From contig DAOVJU010000221.1 in the NCBI GenBank assembly GCA_030632095.1, positions 1-6,177 on the forward strand: a stretch of DNA of 6,177 bases. Reading direction: 5' to 3'. This DNA comes from Chlorobiota bacterium. Its GTDB lineage: Bacteria; Bacteroidota; Bacteroidia; Bacteroidales; B39-G9. Of the stretch, positions 1-6,177 are shown piece after piece. Each line of letters starts with the position of its first letter. Positions within the stretch are counted from its first letter, which is position 1. A program made the translations under genes and the position numbers. Below the pieces are notes generated by a model that saw nothing but the letters and a program-made list of their open reading frames with translations, did not search any database and was not told where the DNA came from.

Positions 1-448
1 TAAGCAAAATAGAATTTGGTTTTGAAAGGGCAGTAGCTTTGTCCCCTTCAATAATACTGAAATCGAATATATCAAAAATATTTGCATCTGCGTACCATAT
101 TTCGTCTTCAATAAACTTTTTTTTCTTGTGCTGTGTATATATATTTGACAATACGTATAGCCTGGTAGCAACTTCTACTTCAGGAAGGTCGTTTTTAATG
201 GCAGCAGCTAACGGTACTTCTGACCTTGGAATATTATCCAAAGTTTCACCCATTTTAGCAAAACAAACGCATCTGAATGTCCTATCTGCTTTTGTATGAA
301 AATTATCATAATTTGTTTCGTAAGAAACATATGTTACGATATACAGAAATGCGGAAAGACCTAACACTAATCCGAAAATATTTAAAAATGAATAAACTTT
401 ATTATTCAGAATATCCTTTATTAATATTTTAATGCATATTTTAAACAT
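1..448 (-). CDS. ABC transporter permease, FtsX/MacB type, N-terminal part (cut by window edge)
   Basis: This is the start of a third inner-membrane permease of the MacB/FtsX class; only the first 149 residues lie in the window. The visible part has a short cytoplasmic N-terminus, a first membrane segment at about residues 20-42, and the beginning of a periplasmic MacB-type core domain. Family landmarks are YETNYDNFHTKADRTFR just after the membrane segment and WYADANIFDIFDF followed by EGDKATAL, which line up with VYADPNIFKVFDF and LLADSTFFNIFSF in the two upstream permeases. The ATG at 446-448 is secure because an in-frame TAA lies five codons upstream. The gene begins 35 bases after the stop of the preceding permease with no visible terminator between them, so it is probably cotranscribed. 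The gap holds only A/T-rich DNA. The role is inferred from family; the substrate is unknown. The rest would be expected to carry the FtsX membrane domains. Confidence 0.93.
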   Translation of the reverse strand, partial: MFKICIKILIKDILNNKVYSFLNIFGLVLGLSAFLYIVTYVSYETNYDNFHTKADRTFRCVCFAKMGETLDNIPRSEVPLAAAIKNDLPEVEVATRLYVLSNIYTQHKKKKFIEDEIWYADANIFDIFDFSIIEGDKATALSKPNSILL

Positions 449-483
449 GATATTATTAATTTATAATTAAAACTAAGTTCTCC

Positions 484-2919
484 CTATTCATACCTCAATG
501 CTTCCACCGGATTTCTTCGTGCTGCTCTAAATGTTTGCCAACTTACTGTGATAAGTGCAATTAGTAAGGCAATAAAACCTGCCAGAGCAAAAATCCACCA
601 GCTTAGGGTTGTTTTATAAGCGAAATTTTGCAGCCAACTATTCATTGAGTAATAAGCAATTGGCGTGGCTATCACAAAAGCCATGGCTACCCATTTTACA
701 AAATCTTTGTTGAGCATGGTTAGTATTTCTGATACCTTGGCTCCGTTTACTTTACGGATACCTATTTCTTTTGTTTTAGACCTAATAACATAGGAAATCA
801 TGCCATATAATCCTAGACTTCCAATTAGAATAGCTATAATGGCAAATAACTGAATAAGATTAGATGTATTTTTTTCTTCCTTGTACAAATTAGCAATCTG
901 TTCATCAAAAAAAGTGTAATTCATAATATCTTCTGGAAATATATTATCCCATTCGTGTTGTATAATTTTTATCGATTGCTGATGGCCAGACTGCTTTAGT
1001 ATTGCAGGATTAATTTTAACAGCCATTTCATTTATATTAAAAGCATAATTACTGAAGATTACGTTCTCCATCTCCTTTTGTAAGGAGCGGGCATGAAAAT
1101 CTTCTACTACTCCAACAATAGTAAATTCAAGTTCAGTGCCGTATTTAAATTTCTCCCCCAATGCTTCATACGGGTTCTCAAATCCAAGAAGTTTCGTTAT
1201 TTTTCGATTTACAACTGCATCTCCGGTATTCTGTACACTTGAAATATTTTCTCCTGCAATCAATTCAAGCCTGTATAAGTTCAGGTAATCTTCATCAACA
1301 TTTTTCAAGTTTCCCCAGTACTGATTCTCTTCAATCGTATGATAGTTAATAGCATTACTAACTTTCCAGTTAGCCAAAGGGCTACGGGTTCCAAAACTCA
1401 CCATCTCAATCCCCGGATAATTCAATAGCTTTGTTTTAAGTAGTTCTAGTTTATCCTTATTAGAATCGGGTAGTGGGGCTAAAAGGATAGCCTCTTTGCT
1501 AAATCCTAAATCTTTATTTAAAAAGTAATTTAATTGTCGGTTCATTACTAGAGTACCAATAATTAAAACGAGTGAAATAGTGAATTGAATAACAACTAAA
1601 GTTCGTCTTACAGATAAAGATAAGGATGAGGTTTTTAAGGATAGCGAAGTTTTTAAGGCCCCGCTGGTACTCATTCTGGCAATAATCATTGCAGGGTACA
1701 AACCAGAAAGCAATCCAATAGTTGTTGCTAATAAAATTAAATAGATAAAAGTATTGGGATTTATTAAAAGCTCTGAATCCAATCGAAATCCAATGACACC
1801 TTCGAGATAAATGAAAAGAAAATGAGCAATGAATAATCCTATAAATGCTGCAATAAATGATATGAACACAGACTCTATAAGAAACTGGAAAATGGATTGA
1901 GTTTTGTTTTCTCCAAATATTTTCTTGATTCTAATCTCTTTAAACCGCTTAGTAGCCTGAACGGCAGATAAATTAATAAAATTGATAGAAGCGATTATAA
2001 TTATAAACAAGCCTATAATGCCTAGAATCAATAAATTTTTATGTGGAACTTGCCTTTTGCTATAGTTGTTACAAAGCCCTGAATGTAATTCAGAAAGTGG
2101 TTGTAATACATATTTCATCTCTTGATTCGAATCTTCTTTATGGTATTTATGATAAAAATCGACAAGTTGATTTTCATATGTTGCTGCAGAAATCTGGACA
2201 GGTAATAATAAGTAACAATTTGTATAAGAACTGTATTCATTCCAATCTGTTCCTGAACCAAAATAATCGTTTGATGCAACCTGATCCTCATAATTTGCAA
2301 TAATTTTGAAGGGTAAATCCGTATTCTTGGGAGGATCTGCTATAATACCACTAACTTGTAAAGCACTTTTATTATTGATAATTAAAAAGCAATTTATTGC
2401 TTCTCCAACATCCTTTGGGCTTAAATTAAAATACTTTTGTGCAAGTGAAGTGCTAATCACAACGCTTCCCTTATCTACAATAGCTGTAGCAGGATCGCCT
2501 GCTAAAAAATCAAAATCAAAAACCTTAAAAATATTGGGGTCAGCATAAACCAGACCGGTATTTTCCTGGTATTTCTGGATATTCCCATTATTATTTTCGA
2601 TGTTTATCTGACCCTTAGCAGCATAGTAAGTCATTACAGCGTCTACTCCTGGAAAATCATTTCTTAAAGCAGCCCCTAATGGATGCACCTGACCTTCTTG
2701 ATATTTAATCCCTTCGATGGGATCTTTATATTCAATAATTAAGCGATAAACGTTTTCGTAGTTTTTATGATAACTATCGAAACTTGATTCGTAAGAGATA
2801 ATTTTATAGATTACCAAACTGCATCCAATACCAATGGCCAAACCACCAATATTAAGCGCTGTATAGGTTTTATTTATGGTTAAATGACTCCAGATTGTTT
2901 TAAATATTGTTTTAAACAT
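484..2919 (-). CDS. ABC transporter permease, double MacB_PCD/FtsX architecture (811 aa)
   Basis: This inner-membrane subunit should couple ATP hydrolysis by the upstream ATPase to movement of its periplasmic domains. Order of parts: cytoplasmic N-terminus; membrane segment 1 at about 21-41; periplasmic core domain 1 (about 42-290, with YESSFDSYH and VYADPNIFKVFDF); membrane segments 2-4 at about 294-318, 344-374 and 391-414; segment 5 at about 438-458; periplasmic core domain 2 (about 460-685, with IVGVVEDFHARSL); and segments 6-8 at about 688-712, 741-760 and 770-795. The FtsX coupling motif appears twice, as FKEIRIKKIFG (326-336) and TKEIGIRKVNGA (716-727). The protein ends NPVEALRYE and stops with TAG. 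I chose the ATG at 2917-2919 because MFKTIFKTIWSHL gives the usual family N-terminus. An in-frame ATG directly abutting the previous stop (2977-2979) and another at 2947-2949 would add 20 or 10 residues. The 60-base gap upstream shows no terminator or hairpin. The substrate is unknown. Confidence 0.95.
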   Translation of the reverse strand: MFKTIFKTIWSHLTINKTYTALNIGGLAIGIGCSLVIYKIISYESSFDSYHKNYENVYRLIIEYKDPIEGIKYQEGQVHPLGAALRNDFPGVDAVMTYYAAKGQINIENNNGNIQKYQENTGLVYADPNIFKVFDFDFLAGDPATAIVDKGSVVISTSLAQKYFNLSPKDVGEAINCFLIINNKSALQVSGIIADPPKNTDLPFKIIANYEDQVASNDYFGSGTDWNEYSSYTNCYLLLPVQISAATYENQLVDFYHKYHKEDSNQEMKYVLQPLSELHSGLCNNYSKRQVPHKNLLILGIIGLFIIIIASINFINLSAVQATKRFKEIRIKKIFGENKTQSIFQFLIESVFISFIAAFIGLFIAHFLFIYLEGVIGFRLDSELLINPNTFIYLILLATTIGLLSGLYPAMIIARMSTSGALKTSLSLKTSSLSLSVRRTLVVIQFTISLVLIIGTLVMNRQLNYFLNKDLGFSKEAILLAPLPDSNKDKLELLKTKLLNYPGIEMVSFGTRSPLANWKVSNAINYHTIEENQYWGNLKNVDEDYLNLYRLELIAGENISSVQNTGDAVVNRKITKLLGFENPYEALGEKFKYGTELEFTIVGVVEDFHARSLQKEMENVIFSNYAFNINEMAVKINPAILKQSGHQQSIKIIQHEWDNIFPEDIMNYTFFDEQIANLYKEEKNTSNLIQLFAIIAILIGSLGLYGMISYVIRSKTKEIGIRKVNGAKVSEILTMLNKDFVKWVAMAFVIATPIAYYSMNSWLQNFAYKTTLSWWIFALAGFIALLIALITVSWQTFRAARRNPVEALRYE

Positions 2920-2979
2920 GATAATACATTTTAATTGATTATATTTCATTTGTTTATCCGACAATTCATAATTTGACAT

Positions 2980-5295
2980 TTACTCATACCGCAAGGCTTC
3001 CACCGGATTTTTCCGTGCCGCTCTGAATGTTTGCCAACTTACGGTTATCAGGGCAATTATCAGGGCAGAACTTCCCGCAAGTGCAAAAATCCACCAACTA
3101 AGTGCTGTTTTATAAGCAAAATTTTCCAGCCACTTCTGCATTGCGTAATATGCTATTGGAGTGGCTATTACAAAAGCTATGGCTACCCATTTCAAAAAAT
3201 CGTTGTTTAACATTTTAATTATTTCCATAACTGTGGCACCATGAACTCTGCGGATACCAATTTCTTTTATTTTTTGCTGATTATAAAAAATTGACATTGC
3301 AAAAATTCCCATAACAGAAATAACAATAGAAAGTATTGCAAAATATCTTACAATTGTTGCAGTTCGTTTTTCACTATCGTACCAACTTTGAATAGTATCA
3401 TCAAAAAAGCCATAATCATAAGGTAAATCATTGGTGAAATTACTATATGCTTTTTTAACATTATCCAGTGTTGGAATTACATTATTTCCTTCTATCTGCA
3501 CCAATATTTTCCATGGAAAATCATCTTTGCTCATTTGCCGTATCATTGCCGGTCCGGTTTCAATATGCAGCGATCTGAAATTAAAATTATCAATAATGCC
3601 TAGAACCGGTTCTTTGTTTTTATAAGTTTCAAAAGAAACAGGTAAAGAGTCCAATCCAAGTTTATTAACTGTAATTTGATTTAACCAAATACCTTGTTTT
3701 GAGTAAGCTACACCGGTGGGTGTAATATTCATTTCCATCATGGCAAAGAATGAAGAGTCTACAACAAATTCTTGAAAACTTACAGGTTTATCATTGTATT
3801 GAAATGATTGGTTATTACCTCCATCAATTGGACAACCTAAAACAAATGATACATTTTTTACACCGGGAATTTTATGTAACTTATTTCTAAAACATTCTTT
3901 CTTATTAGGATTTATATTATTATCAAACCAAACAATATTATTGGTGTTAAACCCTAAATTATGATTTTGCATAAATGCAGTTTGTTTTGAGATAATTATT
4001 GTTGATATTATTAAAACAATAACCACCGTATATTGGAAACCAATTAGTATTTTAGAATAAAAACCTTTGCTTTTTCGTCTGAATCCTCCTTTTATTACTT
4101 CTATTGCTTTTAACTTTGTAATAAGCAAAGCAGGGACAATACCTGATACAAATCCTAAAAAACCAACAATTAATGCAGATATTATCAACATACTTGTAGA
4201 AATTTCTTTTGAAAGATTTAATTTGGTCTCCAAGAGGCTATTAAATGCAGGTTCGGACAAAAAACAAAAGAAAACTGCCAGTAAAAAAGCAAACAAACAT
4301 AAAATTACCGACTCGGCAATATGCTGAACAATAAGCTCAGGCCGTGAGCTGCCTATCAGTTTTTTAATGGCAATTTCTTTTACTCGCATTCCCGATTGAG
4401 CAATTGTTAAATTCATATAATTGATTATTGCCAATACCAATATTAATATAACAATAGCAGATAAAACAGTAATTAGAGTCTTGTTATTATGGTCAATACC
4501 TCTACCCTGAATCGGGCTAAAATAATTATCCATCAAAGGCTCAAATACCACAGTTTTTGTTCTTCCATCTTTATACATCCAATAATCCTTTTTAAACATT
4601 TCTAAAATCTGTGGAGTTTTAGAGGGCAAATCAGTATTAGGTTTTGTCAATAAATATAATCCAAAAGAAGAATTCCCATAACTTGTTAATAATTTCGGCG
4701 ACCGCCAAAAATCAGCCAGGCATCTAAAGTTTATTATAGCATCTATTTTACAGAAATTCGAGTTTTTAGAAATATCTTCAACAACTCCGTTAACAATACA
4801 TGGTATTCCGTCAATAACTATTTGCTTACCTAAAGGAAATTCTTTGCCAAACAAGTTATTAGCAAACTCCTGACTTAAAACAACGGAGTTTTTTGTTTTT
4901 AATGCGGTTTCCTTATTTCCTTCAATAAGATTAAATGAAAAAATGTTGAAGAAAGTAGAGTCAGCTAATAAATAGTCGAATTTTACTTTTTTATTATCAG
5001 AAGTAATTAATACTCCATTGTTATCTGAAACTCTTGTATAACTTTTAATTTCAGGGAATTTATCTTGCAACCACTGGCCAACCGGAGGAGCAAAAGTTGA
5101 ATGATTTTCATTTATAACTCTAAAGATATGATCTTTGTTTTTTTGTAAATCATTAACTGATAACTCATTTTTAATATATACACTTAACAGAATAACAAAA
5201 GTTAACGAAATAGTAAAGCCCAAAACTGTTACTATTGTGTATAATTTGTTGTTTTGCAAATGAGTTGCAAATGTTTTTAGATTTTTTATAAACAT
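2980..5295 (-). CDS. ABC transporter permease, double MacB_PCD/FtsX architecture (771 aa)
   Basis: This is the first of three consecutive permeases, immediately downstream of the ATPase. Membrane segment 1 is at about residues 19-41, followed by periplasmic core domain 1 (about 42-270, with LLADSTFFNIFSFNLIEG). Segments 2-4 are at about 271-297, 325-347 and 367-393, and segment 5 at about 414-436. Core domain 2 spans about 437-645 (VLGIIDNFNFRSLHIETGP), and segments 6-8 are at about 647-671, 701-718 and 731-756. Coupling motifs are VKEIAIKKLIGSS (305-317) and IKEIGIRRVHGAT (676-688). The ATG at 5293-5295 (MFIKNLKTFATHL) fits the family N-terminus. A GTG 51 bases upstream is in frame, but it lies inside a repeat-derived gap and should be discounted. 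The stop is TAA. The protein is much less like the next permease except in its last 70 residues, 60 of which are identical. The gap to the ATPase gene is 101 bases and holds an unusual inverted repeat. The substrate is unknown. Confidence 0.95.
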   Translation of the reverse strand: MFIKNLKTFATHLQNNKLYTIVTVLGFTISLTFVILLSVYIKNELSVNDLQKNKDHIFRVINENHSTFAPPVGQWLQDKFPEIKSYTRVSDNNGVLITSDNKKVKFDYLLADSTFFNIFSFNLIEGNKETALKTKNSVVLSQEFANNLFGKEFPLGKQIVIDGIPCIVNGVVEDISKNSNFCKIDAIINFRCLADFWRSPKLLTSYGNSSFGLYLLTKPNTDLPSKTPQILEMFKKDYWMYKDGRTKTVVFEPLMDNYFSPIQGRGIDHNNKTLITVLSAIVILILVLAIINYMNLTIAQSGMRVKEIAIKKLIGSSRPELIVQHIAESVILCLFAFLLAVFFCFLSEPAFNSLLETKLNLSKEISTSMLIISALIVGFLGFVSGIVPALLITKLKAIEVIKGGFRRKSKGFYSKILIGFQYTVVIVLIISTIIISKQTAFMQNHNLGFNTNNIVWFDNNINPNKKECFRNKLHKIPGVKNVSFVLGCPIDGGNNQSFQYNDKPVSFQEFVVDSSFFAMMEMNITPTGVAYSKQGIWLNQITVNKLGLDSLPVSFETYKNKEPVLGIIDNFNFRSLHIETGPAMIRQMSKDDFPWKILVQIEGNNVIPTLDNVKKAYSNFTNDLPYDYGFFDDTIQSWYDSEKRTATIVRYFAILSIVISVMGIFAMSIFYNQQKIKEIGIRRVHGATVMEIIKMLNNDFLKWVAIAFVIATPIAYYAMQKWLENFAYKTALSWWIFALAGSSALIIALITVSWQTFRAARKNPVEALRYE

Positions 5296-5328
5296 AATAT
5301 TTATTTTATGATAGCAAGGTATTAGGGT
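5293..5328 (-). repeat. Shared leader block ending at the first permease start codon (copy 2)
   Basis: This is the second copy of the block found before the ATPase gene, again ending exactly at the start codon with AAATAAATATT before the ATG. The coding sequences after the two ATGs are unrelated, so the similarity stops at the start codon and is not due to gene duplication. The later permease starts at 2919 and 448 have A/T-rich leaders too but lack this block. Confidence 0.65.
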
Positions 5329-5368
5329 TACAAGATTGGTTTCCACCTTATTCCCTTTTACCTTTCTA
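5312..5368 (-). repeat. Imperfect inverted repeat (stem-loop) between the ATPase and first permease genes
   Basis: Read on the minus strand, the two arms pair as TAG/CTA, AAGGTA/TACCTT, AGGG/CCCT, AAG/CTT and TGG/CCA around an AAA loop. They are separated by an A-G mismatch, an AA-AA internal loop and two small asymmetric loops. The element is 57 bases long and ends 16 bases before the permease ATG. It has no T-run after it and sits inside an apparently continuous operon, so it does not look like a simple terminator. It could be an RNA processing or stability hairpin between cistrons, or a degraded palindromic repeat element. The pairing was worked out by eye; no folding energy was calculated. 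Confidence 0.6.
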
Positions 5369-5392
5369 CCCTTCTACTTTGTTACCTTTAAC
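5339..5392 (-). repeat. Degenerate tandem octamer repeat, consensus GTAnAAAG
   Basis: On the minus strand this stretch divides without gaps into seven units of 7-8 bases: GTTAAAG, GTAACAAA, GTAGAAGG, GTAGAAAG, GTAAAAGG, GAATAAG and GTGGAAAC. It begins four bases after the ATPase stop codon and is almost free of C on that strand (two C in 54 bases). Related units occur in the opposite orientation just downstream (plus-strand GTATTAGG and GTTACAAG within 5319-5333), which is what makes the inverted repeat. The unit length is not a multiple of three and the stretch is not part of a gene. Confidence 0.6.
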
Positions 5393-5396
5393 AGTA

Positions 5397-6077
5397 TCAT
5401 TTTGAATTAACTTTTTCTGTAATTATCTGTCCATCTAACAAATTAATAATACGATGTGCAAAACCTGCATCACGTTGCGAGTGTGTTACCATTACTATGG
5501 TTGTACCTTCCTGGTTTAGTTCTGACAGCAGGTTCATTACTTCGATGCCATTTTTGGAATCAAGGTTACCCGTTGGCTCATCGGCAAGTATCAAACCGGG
5601 GTTTGCCACCACAGCCCTTGCTATGGCCACTCGTTGTTGTTGCCCGCCCGAAATCTGCTGAGGAAAATGCCTGGCACGATGTCCTATCTTCATACGCTGT
5701 AATACTTCATCAACCTTTTTGCGACGATCCGATGCTTTCATTTTCAGATAAACCAATGGCATCTCCACATTATCAAATACATTAAGCTCATCAATCAGGT
5801 TGAAGCTCTGAAATATAAAACCTATATTCCCTTTACGAAATTGAGTACAGTCTTTTTCCTTTAGTTTAGATACATTATTTCCATTGAAATAGTAATCCCC
5901 TTCGGTAAGATTATCCAACAGACCAACAATATTAAGAAATGTTGATTTTCCGCAACCTGATGGCCCCATAATAGCCACAAACTCACCTTTCTTTACATGA
6001 ATATCCACATCATTTAAAGCATAGGTTTCTATATCCTCTGTACTAAACACTTTTGTTAATTTTTCTGTTCTTATCAT
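5397..6077 (-). CDS. ABC transporter ATP-binding protein, LolD/MacB family (226 aa)
   Basis: This cytoplasmic ATPase should dimerise and power the permeases encoded downstream. All motifs are present: Walker A GPSGCGKST (38-46), Q-loop glutamine Q90 in FIFQSFNL, signature ISGGQQQRVAIARA (142-155; isoleucine where leucine is usual), Walker B LILADEPTGNLD with catalytic E167, and switch histidine H199 in VMVTHS. The phrases GLLDN after Walker A and DEPTGNLD are typical of the LolD/MacB/FtsE branch. The length of 226 residues is that of a stand-alone domain, so the MacB-like membrane part is supplied by separate genes. The start ATG at 6075-6077 gives MIRTEKLTKVF, the normal family N-terminus. 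An in-frame GTG 42 bases upstream would translate a repeat-derived leader and is unlikely. The stop is TGA. The substrate cannot be told from the ATPase; lipoprotein release (LolD), efflux (MacB) and envelope roles share this fold. The symbol is left empty for that reason. Confidence 0.96.
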   Translation of the reverse strand: MIRTEKLTKVFSTEDIETYALNDVDIHVKKGEFVAIMGPSGCGKSTFLNIVGLLDNLTEGDYYFNGNNVSKLKEKDCTQFRKGNIGFIFQSFNLIDELNVFDNVEMPLVYLKMKASDRRKKVDEVLQRMKIGHRARHFPQQISGGQQQRVAIARAVVANPGLILADEPTGNLDSKNGIEVMNLLSELNQEGTTIVMVTHSQRDAGFAHRIINLLDGQIITEKVNSK

Positions 6078-6111
6078 AATATTTATTTTTATGGTGGCAG
6101 GGTATCGGGGT
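6075..6111 (-). repeat. Shared leader block ending at the ATPase start codon (copy 1)
   Basis: These 37 bases match 5293-5328 with one single-base gap and five substitutions, all transitions (hand count, about 84% identical). The block includes the ATG and the A/T-only leader AAATAAATATT before it, which probably acts as the translation initiation region in place of a Shine-Dalgarno sequence. It also includes most of the 3' arm of the stem-loop. Confidence 0.65.
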
Positions 6112-6138
6112 AATATCACACCTTTATACCTTCATGCC
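6096..6138 (-). repeat. Imperfect inverted repeat (stem-loop) upstream of the ATPase gene
   Basis: On the minus strand the arms pair as GGCA/TGCC, GGTAT/ATACC and GGTG/TACC (one G-T pair) around a TGATAT loop. Between the stems are an unpaired TGAA opposite a single C and an AAA-CCG internal loop. The element is 43 bases long and ends 18 bases before the ATPase ATG. Its 3' arm and the bases after it are clearly related to the stem-loop before the first permease, and the central GGTAT/ATACC stem occupies the same place as AAGGTA/TACCTT there. The two are therefore probably copies of one element, this one shorter. Function is unknown. Confidence 0.55.
6114..6137 (-). repeat. Short run of three related octamers upstream of the ATPase gene
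   Basis: On the minus strand, GCATGAAG, GTATAAAG and GTGTGATA follow one another without gaps. The first two resemble the GTAnAAAG units of the longer run at 5339-5392; the third is weak. The run forms the 5' arm and loop of the stem-loop here. It is scored low because three degenerate units alone could arise by chance; the support comes from the matching position and neighbouring shared block. Confidence 0.4.
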
Positions 6139-6145
6139 ATATAAT

Positions 6146-6177
6146 TTAATTAAAAACCAATTTTTCATTATCTCCGA
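6146..6177 (-). CDS. C-terminal end of an upstream gene, possibly a MacA/HlyD-like periplasmic adaptor
   Basis: One minus-strand frame entering from the right edge reads GDNEKLVFN and then stops with TAA at 6146-6148, 68 bases before the ATPase start. The two bases before it (TC) fit a codon such as TTC, giving FGDNEKLVFN. From memory of the family, adaptor subunits of Bacteroidota MacAB-like operons often end in a similar phrase (a glycine-aspartate-rich turn followed by a short beta strand), and such an adaptor commonly precedes the ATPase. Only nine complete codons are visible, so this is an inference from a short match plus operon position. A second open frame here (EIMKNWFLIKLYGMKV, ending at a TAA within 6126-6128) cannot be excluded but has no family resemblance. 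Confidence 0.4.
   Translation of the reverse strand, partial: GDNEKLVFN

Noticed and set aside
39..299. Plus-strand open frame of 86 codons.
   Set aside because: It is antisense to the N-terminal part of the third permease, whose minus-strand frame shows clear family motifs; no family resemblance in the plus frame.
456..470. Perfect A/T-only palindrome TTAATT-TAT-AATTAA between the second and third permeases.
   Set aside because: In a 35-base A/T-rich gap this is easily expected by chance; it has no G-C pairs and would not make a stable terminator or a convincing operator.
1161..2548. Plus-strand open frames at 1161-1349, 2043-2303 and 2306-2548, and a minus-strand one in another frame at 2115-2300.
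   Set aside because: All lie inside the 811-residue permease and are composition shadows without recognisable motifs or plausible leaders.
3431..4327. Plus-strand open frames at 3431-3625 and 4067-4327.
   Set aside because: Both are antisense to the 771-residue permease and lack any coding evidence of their own.
5312..5368. Rho-independent terminator after the ATPase gene.
   Set aside because: The stem is interrupted by mismatches and no T-run follows on the transcribed strand; the permease starts 16 bases later, so an RNA element or repeat is more likely.
5456..5785. Plus-strand open frame of 109 codons.
   Set aside because: It lies opposite the most conserved part of the ATPase gene (signature and Walker B), where constrained codons often leave the other strand open.
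6138..6177. Possible promoter upstream of the ATPase, with TTGG and a TATATG-like element at roughly Bacteroidota spacing.
   Set aside because: It does not match the TAnnTTTG -7 box well, the DNA is A/T-rich enough for chance matches, and it probably overlaps the end of an upstream gene.
1..6177. A wholly new defence, mobile or biosynthetic system.
   Set aside because: Every gene belongs to the known MacB/LolD/FtsX transporter families, and I see no phage, recombinase, toxin, CRISPR or RNA gene in the window.

Overview
The window holds five consecutive coding regions, all on the minus strand. It reads as the middle of one ABC-transporter operon of the MacB/LolD/FtsX class (type VII, mechanotransmission type). 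The organism is most likely a Bacteroidota member. The DNA is A/T-rich, and the starts are preceded by A/T-only leaders without a purine Shine-Dalgarno box. The permeases are the roughly 800-residue, twice-repeated form ending in NPVEALRYE that is typical of that phylum. I cannot place it more finely from sequence alone.

In transcription order (right to left): (1) at 6146-6177, the last nine complete codons of an upstream gene, whose tail GDNEKLVFN resembles the end of a MacA/HlyD-like periplasmic adaptor (tentative); (2) at 5397-6077, a complete LolD/MacB-type ATPase with all ABC motifs; (3) at 2980-5295, a complete 771-residue double FtsX/MacB-type permease; (4) at 484-2919, a second, complete 811-residue permease of the same architecture; (5) at 1-448, the first 149 residues of a third permease, cut by the window edge. 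No gene is interrupted, and I see no frameshift, insertion sequence, tRNA, rRNA or CRISPR array.

By analogy with MacAB and LolCDE, the ATPase would drive the permeases to move or extrude a substrate from the periplasmic side of the inner membrane, probably with an adaptor and a TolC-like channel encoded outside the window. The substrate cannot be inferred. How one ATPase gene is shared among three different permeases is the main open question about the genes.

The least expected content is in the two gaps flanking the ATPase gene. Each carries an imperfect stem-loop, related octamer units of the form GTAnAAAG, and an almost identical block of about 36 bases ending exactly at the next ATG. The two downstream gaps, between the permeases, lack it. 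I find nothing that amounts to a wholly new system; the genes belong to a well-known family, and the intra-operon repeat is the feature most worth following.
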